The notes below the pieces were generated by a model, which was given only the letters and a program-made list of their open reading frames with translations, had not been told where the DNA came from and did not search any database. 64,000 nt of DNA from CAWHMN01 sp051001135 (lineage in GTDB: Bacteria; Acidobacteriota; Terriglobia; Terriglobales; Acidobacteriaceae), in assembly GCA_051001135.1 (NCBI GenBank), contig JBPCNO010000048.1:22515-86514 (forward strand). The letters are read 5' to 3'. Below are positions 31,878-39,307 of this stretch, one piece after another; position 1 is the stretch's first letter; the number at the start of each line of letters is the position of its first letter. Position numbers and translations under genes: made by a program.

Positions 31878-32606
31878 CTATCGTCCTCCGTCGGAAGTCA
31901 CTGCGAGCGACGCATCGAGCGCCCGCAACGCCGCATGCTGCTCTACCAATTGCCGCCGCCGTTCCACGCTGTAGCGAATTCCCATCAGCAGCAGGCCCCA
32001 TGCCAGCCACGCCGCCAGATTCCACCACACCGGAGGCCACATGCTGGGATCCAGTCCCGAACCCTGCCCGCCGCCGATCACGGGCGAAGGATGCTGGGTG
32101 CGCCACCAGCGGGTGGAAAAGTAGACGATCGGCACATCCACGTAGCCGAAGATGGCCAGCACCGCGGCCAGGGTCTGCATCTGCGGCCCCTCGGCAAAGC
32201 GCCGCAGCAGCAGGTACGACACGTAGATCAGCCACAGCACCAGCGTGGTGGTCAGACGTGCGTCCCACGTCCACCAGATGCCCCATACCGGCCGGGCCCA
32301 AAGCGGCCCCTGGATCAGTACGGCAGTGCAGAAGACCACACCCATTTCGGCCGCGGCCAGCGCCATGGCGTCCGCGCCCAGCGCCCGCAGCGGCTGCCGA
32401 TGGCGCACCGCCAGGTAGACAATGGATGCCACGAAGCTGATGAAGAAGAACAGGAATGTCATCATCGCGGAGGCGAAGTGCCAGTAGAAGATCCGCTGCA
32501 CGTCGCCCATCGTCGCCTCGGTCGGCGCCACATACATCGCCTGATGGAAGCCCTGGGCCAGGAGCGCGAGCGCGCCGGCCAGCCAGATCCAGCGGAACCA
32601 CTTCAT
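31878..32606 (-). CDS. ccmC: Cytochrome c biogenesis protein CcmC (heme lyase/exporter)
   Basis: A 242-residue, six-membrane-segment protein that presents heme to CcmE at the outer face of the inner membrane. The tryptophan-rich WWD-type signature is GPLWARPVWGIWWTWDARLTT (split), with His ligands in FYWHFASA and in the STRWWRTQHPS loop. The ATG at 32606 has GAGGAT ahead. ccmD follows directly. No ccmA, ccmB, ccmE or ccmF is within the window, so the rest of the system must be elsewhere. Confidence 0.92.
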   Translation of the reverse strand: MKWFRWIWLAGALALLAQGFHQAMYVAPTEATMGDVQRIFYWHFASAMMTFLFFFISFVASIVYLAVRHRQPLRALGADAMALAAAEMGVVFCTAVLIQGPLWARPVWGIWWTWDARLTTTLVLWLIYVSYLLLRRFAEGPQMQTLAAVLAIFGYVDVPIVYFSTRWWRTQHPSPVIGGGQGSGLDPSMWPPVWWNLAAWLAWGLLLMGIRYSVERRRQLVEQHAALRALDASLAVTSDGGR

Positions 32607-32735
32607 AGCTATCCTCGGGTCGGAAAGTTACAGTACAGTTTATCGTGAAGCGGCAACGGCGGGCGGCCCTTTGGCCGCCACCCTCGTACTCCTTTCACGC
32701 AGGCGCGCGGCAGACGGCGCGCAGGAGGCGCCTCG

Positions 32736-32969
32736 ATGGCCTGGATCACTCTCTTCATAGGCGCAGTGCTCTTCCTGGGCGGTGTCTTCGGCCAGGTCTT
32801 CGGCATGCGCCAGCGTGGGCAGTCTGCGCGGGATCAACGTCGCGCCGGGCTCTTCACGCTGCGCATCGTAGCCGTCATCATCGGCGCGTGGCTGCTCATC
32901 TTCGGCATCTCGCACGCCCTGCGCGGCCACGGCACCGTCCGCCCGTCTGACACCCAGGGTGTTCGCTGA
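32736..32969 (+). CDS. Small two-helix membrane protein, unknown function
   Basis: A 77-residue protein whose ATG has AGGAGG six bases ahead. Two hydrophobic helices (WITLFIGAVLFLGGVFGQVFG and LRIVAVIIGAWLLIFGISHAL, each about 20 residues) are joined by a basic loop MRQRGQSARDQRR. It is divergent from ccmC. No family is recognised, but the good ribosome site and codon pattern support a real gene. Confidence 0.65.
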   Translation: MAWITLFIGAVLFLGGVFGQVFGMRQRGQSARDQRRAGLFTLRIVAVIIGAWLLIFGISHALRGHGTVRPSDTQGVR

Positions 32970-33271
32970 CCCCCTCACCCTTAACGCTCCCAAGAAGCGC
33001 GCCCCTCGCAAAAGAGGACCTCCTCCTTGAGCGGATATCGCACGCCCGCTTTCACTGCCTGCCTTCACTGTCGTTCCTGCTCTTCCTGCCCCCTGCTTTT
33101 CCTGCCCTTCCTGCTCTCCTGCCAGCCGACCTCATGGTCAAGCACGGCGATGAGTAGCGCTTGGTTGCAGAAATCGGTGCGAAAGCAGGGTCACCCAATT
33201 CCACTGTGGCGGCAGGTGTATACCGCTTCTGTGCAATGGGCGGTGGCGTTCTCGCCACCTACACTCGGCGT
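32970..33271. other. Intergenic stretch of about 300 bases, nothing recognised
   Basis: Includes C/T-rich sequence (33055-33125, runs of CCTGCC and TTCCTG) but no hairpin, promoter or reading frame that I can support. Confidence 0.5.
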
Positions 33272-33580
33272 ATGTCTAAGTACTTGTTACGTGTTCTTGG
33301 GATCCCTACGGGGATCATTGCGCTCTGCGCTTTGTTTGTCCTGGTTCAGCGGTACTGCGATCAGACGATGGCGCTGCAGTTCATCGGGCTGACTGCGCGG
33401 TTGGCGGTGCTGGTCTCGTTCGTGTATTTCGCGTACCAATGGCGGCGGACGGTGTGGACCTACTGGGACGGTATGCCGGAGCAGGCGACCCACCCGGCCT
33501 TGACGGCTCGGCAGACCTTCTACAACTGGACCGACGTTGGCCGTGCGGCGCACCAGGCGGCGCGCGCCTCCGAAGGCTAA
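33272..33580 (+). CDS. Small membrane protein, unknown function
   Basis: A 102-residue protein from the ATG at 33272 (MSKYLLRVLGIPTG). Two hydrophobic segments are seen (GIIALCALFVLVQRY and FIGLTARLAVLVSFVYFAYQW). The C-terminus is soluble, ending TFYNWTDVGRAAHQAARASEG. I recognise no family. The open frame extends upstream, but that region is not protein-like. Confidence 0.55.
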   Translation: MSKYLLRVLGIPTGIIALCALFVLVQRYCDQTMALQFIGLTARLAVLVSFVYFAYQWRRTVWTYWDGMPEQATHPALTARQTFYNWTDVGRAAHQAARASEG

Positions 33581-33627
33581 GCGAACAATCCTGTGATCGC
33601 GTCTACTCCCGTGCGCAGACGCCGGCG

Positions 33628-34398
33628 CTAGAAAGGCGTGATGCCGGGAATGGCGCGACTCGGATGAACGAAGAGATAATTGCCATCCTCGCCGGGAGGC
33701 ATCAGTTCGGTTCCGTGCGTACCGCCGACGCGCCATCCGCGATAGCCGATCGAGTGGAAGAAGCCAATCACATCCTCAAGCGTCAATCCGAAGTGAGTCT
33801 GGTTCTCTGAGATGAGTTCGCAGAAGACAGTCGGATGTGACCGGGCGAGGATACGCTCCGCACCGCGAAAGGCGGCCAGTTCGCCGCCCTCCACATCGCA
33901 CTTGATGAAGGTGACGTCGGTGGATGGCAGGGCATCGTCGAGACGGCGGATCTGGCAGGAGTAGGTGAGACCCTGTTCGTCGGCAAGTTTGCGAGAGGAG
34001 CACCCCGCCTCCGGGATGCCGTTGCGCATGGGCACGACGAATTCCACGATCGAATCTGCATCGCTCAATCCCTCGGCATGAAGCGTGACATTGGCGGCAT
34101 GGGCTTTGGCCATGGTGCGGCGGAATATCCGGATATTCGACGGGATAGGTTCGAAGGCATGAACCCGTCCCTGCGGCCCTACCATCTTTGAGAGGTGGTA
34201 GGAGTAGAGGCCGTGATTGGCTCCGGCATCGACGACAGTATCTCCTGGCCGGATGAGCTTGACAATTAGTTGCAGCTCCGGATCCCAGCGCCGTCCGGCC
34301 ACGATGTCGTCCGCAGCCACCCGGGCGTTCAGGGCGGTGTAGGCCGAATGTGGTAATAAGGCATTCAGGGCTGGCTTGAGGAAGGCCCGGAGGGTCAT
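33628..34398 (-). CDS. FkbM-family methyltransferase
   Basis: A 256-residue SAM-dependent O-methyltransferase. The FkbM signature is clear: PGDTVVDAGANHGLYSYHLSKMVG (motif I), VHAFEPIPSNIRIF, and VTFIKCDVEGGELAAFRGAERIL, with the end PTVFCELISEN. Members methylate sugars, lipids or natural products; the substrate cannot be told. It stands alone next to the RAYT/REP locus, reading away from it. Confidence 0.9.
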   Translation of the reverse strand: MTLRAFLKPALNALLPHSAYTALNARVAADDIVAGRRWDPELQLIVKLIRPGDTVVDAGANHGLYSYHLSKMVGPQGRVHAFEPIPSNIRIFRRTMAKAHAANVTLHAEGLSDADSIVEFVVPMRNGIPEAGCSSRKLADEQGLTYSCQIRRLDDALPSTDVTFIKCDVEGGELAAFRGAERILARSHPTVFCELISENQTHFGLTLEDVIGFFHSIGYRGWRVGGTHGTELMPPGEDGNYLFVHPSRAIPGITPF

Positions 34399-34535
34399 CG
34401 CGGGCCTGCGGCGCAGGGGATGGGCACGTGGGTGTTTACCTTTGTGAAGAGATACGAGAATCTTCTCTTACACGACAGCTGGACGCAAGAGACGTTAGTC
34501 CGCCGGGCCACCCTTCTTGAACTGCCGACACTCTT

Positions 34536-34575
34536 GGGTGCCCCATCCTGAGCGGCTTTATCGCGAAGGGTGGGA
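34536..34575 (+). repeat. REP-type palindrome, copy 2 (left flank of RAYT)
   Basis: GGTGCCCCATCCTGAGCGG then ATCGCGAAGGGTGGGAG. Same orientation as copy 1, inverted relative to copy 3 on the other side of the transposase gene. Confidence 0.8.
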
Positions 34576-34643
34576 GACCACCAAGGCTCGTTCTACCGCT
34601 TTCGACGCATAGCTTCGTCGCGTGTCTTCGGTAGGCTGTGATC

Positions 34644-35234
34644 ATGCCGCGAGGGCTCACCCGCTTCCATTCCAACGGACACCTGCACTTTCTGACATTC
34701 AGTTGTTATCGTCGGTTGCCGAAGTTAGGCGCGATCTACGATCGTGACGTATTCGTGGCTGCGCTGGAAGAGATGCGAATGCGGTGGCGCTTTCGTGTGA
34801 TCGGATATGTGGTGATGCCCGAGCATGTGCACCTGCTGGTGAGTGAGCCAATGGAAGGGTCGCTCGCGATCGCGATGCAGATGCTGAAGCAGACGTCGGC
34901 GCGGCGACTGCGAACCACTGGAGACGAGCCATTCTGGATAGCGCGGTACTACGACTTCAATGTGTGGTCGGCGGAGAAGATTGAGGAGAAGGTCGGGTAC
35001 ATGCACCTGAATCCGGTGCGGCGCGGGCTGGCGCAGTCACCTGCAGATTGGCGGTGGAGTAGCGCCGGGTTCTATGCCGGGATGGAGAGCGGCGCGGTGA
35101 TGGTCGAACCGAGGGCGATGCTGGTGCTTCCGTCGAGTGTGTCGGTGGGTCCGACGGTCCAGGTGCGGGCTGTCGTGGTCTCCCACCCTTCGCTGCGCTC
35201 AGGATGGGGCACCCGCGTGTTGTGGCTGGAGTAA
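34644..35234 (+). CDS. REP-associated tyrosine transposase (RAYT, TnpA-REP/Y1 family)
   Basis: A 196-residue HUH/Y1-type single-strand transposase. The HUH metal site is MPEHVHLLVSEP (His-x-His), and the catalytic Tyr is in VGYMHLNPVRRGLA; WRWSSAGFYAG is the conserved ending of the family. The N-terminus SNGHLHFLTFSCYRR matches RAYTs. Start ATG at 34644 (a GTG two codons earlier is possible). The gene is bracketed by inverted REP palindromes (copies 2 and 3), the usual single-copy domesticated arrangement. The last 20 codons run into REP copy 3, so the C-terminus includes REP-encoded residues SHPSLRSGWGT. Confidence 0.92.
   Translation: MPRGLTRFHSNGHLHFLTFSCYRRLPKLGAIYDRDVFVAALEEMRMRWRFRVIGYVVMPEHVHLLVSEPMEGSLAIAMQMLKQTSARRLRTTGDEPFWIARYYDFNVWSAEKIEEKVGYMHLNPVRRGLAQSPADWRWSSAGFYAGMESGAVMVEPRAMLVLPSSVSVGPTVQVRAVVVSHPSLRSGWGTRVLWLE
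35182..35214 (-). repeat. REP-type palindrome, copy 3 (right flank of RAYT)
   Basis: CCCACCCTTCGCTGCGCTC then AGGATGGGGCACCC, the reverse complement form of copies 1 and 2; it overlaps the 3' end of the RAYT coding sequence. Confidence 0.8.
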
Positions 35235-35258
35235 TCTCGTGAACTGCAGACAGCCTTG

Positions 35259-35295
35259 GTGCACCATCCTGAGCAGTTGTATTGCGAAGGGTGGG
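35259..35295 (+). repeat. REP-type palindrome, copy 4 (left flank of RAYT fragment)
   Basis: GGTGCACCATCCTGAGCAG then TATTGCGAAGGGTGGGA; slightly diverged (CACC for CCCC). Confidence 0.75.
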
Positions 35296-35317
35296 AAGCC
35301 ACGAAACTCAGACCTAC

Positions 35318-35496
35318 CGATTTTGTGGTCGACGGAGAAGATCGAGGAGACTGGCATGGGTATTGGCCCGATGCCTGCGGAGTGGCGCTGGAGTAGCGCC
35401 GGATTCTATGCCGGGATGGAGAGCGGCGCGGTGATGGTCGAACCGAGGGCGATGCTGGTGCTTCCGTCCGGTGTGTCGGTGGGTCCGACGGTCTAG
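35318..35496 (+). pseudogene. Decayed second copy of the RAYT 3' end
   Basis: From TGGTCGACGGAGAAG to the TCTAG at 35494-35497 this segment is a near copy of the 3' part of the RAYT gene. The stretch beginning GGAGTAGCGCCGG at about 35390 is almost identical over 120 bases to that at about 35054. About 27 bases are missing relative to the intact gene, just where the catalytic YMHLNPVRRG is encoded, and there is no 5' half, so it cannot make a transposase. It too is bracketed by inverted REPs (copies 4 and 5). Confidence 0.8.
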
Positions 35497-35514
35497 GTGC
35501 GGGCCGTTGTAGGT

Positions 35515-35543
35515 CTCCCACCCTTCGCTGCGCGCAGGATTGG
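35515..35543 (-). repeat. REP-type palindrome, copy 5 (right flank of RAYT fragment)
   Basis: TCTCCCACCCTTCGCTGCG then CGCAGGATTGG; the inner GGGG end is degraded to TTGG. Confidence 0.7.
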
Positions 35544-35589
35544 AGACGACTACGGGTCTCAACCCAGGCCCGATATACTCAGTAAATTG

Positions 35590-36299
35590 ATGGATTCCTT
35601 CTACTCGCAAATACTCCAAAAGGCTCATATCCCGAAAGACACGAGCATTCTCGTGGTCTGCGGTGGTGAACTAGACCGCGAAGTTTTGCTGTCGAACGGC
35701 TTTACCTCAGTGACGATCTCTAATCTGGATGAGCGTGTGCGAGGGGATGAGTTCGCCCCCTTTTCGTGGAGCTTTCAAGATGCCGAGCAGCTCTCGTTTG
35801 GGGATGCGACGTTTGACTACGTGCTTGTGCATGCGGGTTTGCACCATTGCGCTTCTCCGCATCGTGCTTTGCTTGAGATGTATCGGGTCGCTCGGCGAGG
35901 GATTCTCGCATTTGAGGCGCGGGACAGCCTGTTGATGAAAGTGGCGAAAGCAATGAACACCGTGCCGAGCTACGAGGCGGCCGCCGTGCGATCGAACGAA
36001 TACCGCTGGGGAGGCGTGAGAAATAGCTGCGTGCCCAACTATATCTACGCTGGACCGAAGAGGAAGTGCGGAAGACGATTGCAAGCTATGCGCCGCACGC
36101 GCCCCATAGAATCATCTTCTTCTATGGGTTGCTGCTTCCGCCGGGAAGGCTTCCGTTCCAATCAAGCAGGTTCCTTCGCTGGATTCCGTCGACGATAAGA
36201 CTTGGCGTGACCGCCGTGGCGAAAGCGTTCAAAAAGCAAGGTAATCTCTTCGCCTTCTACGTGAAGAAGCCGGAAGATTCAGCCTCTTCCCTTGGTTAA
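35590..36299 (+). pseudogene. SAM-dependent methyltransferase (type 11) interrupted by a frameshift
   Basis: From the ATG at 35590 the frame gives a class I methyltransferase half: SILVVCGGELDREVLLSNGF (motif I variant), FSWSFQDAEQLSFGDATFDYVLVHAGLHHC and HRALLEMYRVARRGILAFEARD. After VPNYIY near 36049 the frame runs into implausible Arg/Ser-rich sequence. In the frame two bases later the sensible continuation is RWTEEEVRKTIASYAPHAP, then IIFFYGLLLPPGRLP up to a stop at 36299. Loss of one C in TAC(C)GCTGG would explain it. The gene starts just after REP copy 5. It could be a sequencing error instead of a true mutation. Intact, it would be 236 residues. Confidence 0.75.
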
Positions 36300-36440
36300 A
36301 GAGTCGCACGGAATACAATCGCGAATACACCGGCCTGTAGGGAATGTTGACGATTCTGGGCTTGTAAGTGAGATGGCCAGACCGCAGGGTATTTGCAGGC
36401 TGTTTGAAGCGGTAGAGTGGACGATTATTGCCGGAACAAA

Positions 36441-36464
36441 AAGCCCTCGCTTGCGCGAGGGCTT
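36441..36464 (-). terminator. Rho-independent terminator of groESL
   Basis: AAGCCCTCGC and GCGAGGGCTT form a perfect 10-bp stem with a 4-base loop (36451-36454). On the minus strand the stem runs into TTTTTGTTCC, a typical terminator 65 bases beyond the groEL stop. Confidence 0.85.
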
Positions 36465-36529
36465 TCCTAGTGGAGCAACCGAGCTGGACGGGATTCGCGC
36501 GAAGCGCGCGTTCGCTGTCCGCGCAGGAT

Positions 36530-38200
<1,671 letters not shown>

Positions 38201-38284
38201 GATTTCTCCTGATGTGCTTGAAACTTGTCTGAAAGACCCGCCCGAGCTGCGCTGGAACGGGGCACCCACTGAGTTAGGGGTGAA

Positions 38285-38611
38285 CTACTTGCGCTTGAGG
38301 ATGCCGAGAACTTCGTCTTCCTTCATGATGAGGAAGTCTTCGTTGTCGATCTTGATCTCGGTGCCGCCCCACTTACCGAAGAGGATCTGGTCGCCGGCTT
38401 TCACGTCGAGCGGGAAGACCTTGCCTTCATCGTTGGACTTGCCCTTGCCGACGGCGACGACTTCGCCTTCCTGCGGCTTTTCCTTGGCGGTATCGGGAAT
38501 GATGATGCCGCCGCGCACGGTTTCGCCCTCTTCAAGACGGCGGACCAGGATGCGATCGTGCAGCGGAGTAAACGAGGACGTCGCTGCTGTGGACTGAGTT
38601 GCTGTTGGCAT
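38285..38611 (-). CDS. groES: Co-chaperonin GroES (10 kDa)
   Basis: A 108-residue lid of the GroEL chamber. The ATG at 38611 has GAAGGAG ahead. The core begins FTPLHDRILVRRLEEGETVRGGIIIPDTAKEKPQEG (split; the mobile loop is TVRGGIIIPDTAKEK) and ends EDFLIMKEDEVLGILKRK. Before the core there is an extra 13-residue Thr/Ser/Ala-rich start (PTATQSTAATSSF) compared with E. coli GroES. First gene of the groESL operon. Confidence 0.97.
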   Translation of the reverse strand: MPTATQSTAATSSFTPLHDRILVRRLEEGETVRGGIIIPDTAKEKPQEGEVVAVGKGKSNDEGKVFPLDVKAGDQILFGKWGGTEIKIDNEDFLIMKEDEVLGILKRK

Positions 38612-38704
38612 TATGTTGCTTCTCCTTCGGACGCGTGGGTTTGAGCCCGTGCGGTTGGTCAAAGTAAGAGTTTGGGAGGGGAACGGCAGTGCCTAGGAGG
38701 TGCT

Positions 38705-38731
38705 TTAGCACTGTCTCCCTACAACTGCTAA
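38705..38731 (-). promoter_or_regulatory. CIRCE-like operator (HrcA target) of groESL
   Basis: TTAGCACTG, nine bases, AACTGCTAA: a good match to the CIRCE inverted repeat TTAGCACTC-N9-GAGTGCTAA, with three mismatches near the inner ends. It lies about 95 bases before the groES start and next to the promoter, so HrcA repression under non-stress conditions is expected. Confidence 0.85.
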
Positions 38732-38759
38732 GGTAGGCCTGCCCGGGCAGGGGTGTCAA
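38731..38759 (-). promoter_or_regulatory. groESL promoter
   Basis: On the minus strand a perfect TTGACA (38754-38759) is followed after 17 bases by CTACCT (38731-38736), directly abutting the CIRCE element. Confidence 0.65.
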
Positions 38760-38895
38760 GGGGTCGACGGCAAAATATGAGTGCCAATCGCTCATGTAAA
38801 CAGAGTGTGAATGCTGTCGCTACGCTAGGGGAACGGAAGCGAGGGGCGAACCGAGCGCGCAGAATAGGTCGGGGACTGAGGTAGTCTCTTCAATA

Positions 38896-39192
38896 GTGTC
38901 GCGTCGCTTATTCCAACTCGCAGCAGCATTTGTCCTGATTTTGGCGGCTCTGACGCCGCTGCTGGAGTGCTTCGATCGATGGGACCGGTCCCCAGGCCCG
39001 GCAAGCGACACGGAGATACACCTCACCACTTGGTTTGTGGGTGTGGGCATCGTTCTGACGTTGGCGAAGCTGCTGCACTACACTCCCGCATTCGCGAGCT
39101 CAAGCAAGCGTTCTGAGCACGTTTTTCCTGTCTTGCAAGCATTCCGACAGGGAAATGCTGATTGGTTGAGCCGACTGGAAGCCCGCCCCTGA
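38896..39192 (+). CDS. Small membrane protein, unknown function
   Basis: A 98-residue protein from a GTG at 38896. Hydrophobic segments are LFQLAAAFVLILAALTPLLE (residues 5-24) and TTWFVGVGIVLTLAKLLHY (44-62), with a conserved-looking LLECFDRWDRSP after the first. No named family; short proteins of this shape occur in Acidobacteria. It lies divergently from groESL and 115 bases before the TonB receptor. Confidence 0.55.
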   Translation: MSRRLFQLAAAFVLILAALTPLLECFDRWDRSPGPASDTEIHLTTWFVGVGIVLTLAKLLHYTPAFASSSKRSEHVFPVLQAFRQGNADWLSRLEARP

Positions 39193-39307
39193 TTCCGCTT
39201 CGTATTTGATCCCCTCACTTTGAACTCACGCTGGAGGCGATAGCACCGGCGCGCACACGTGCGCCTGCTGTCCTGAGTTGTTCCCGGATTCACAGAAAGG
39301 GTATTCC

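Noticed and set aside
31591..32601. 336-codon minus-strand frame overlapping ccmC and ccmD
   Set aside because: Out-of-frame shadow; ccmC and ccmD have correct topology and ribosome sites.
34644..35234. Classical insertion sequence
   Set aside because: The transposase is of the REP-associated Y1 type with no IS200/IS605 partner or IS ends beyond the REPs.
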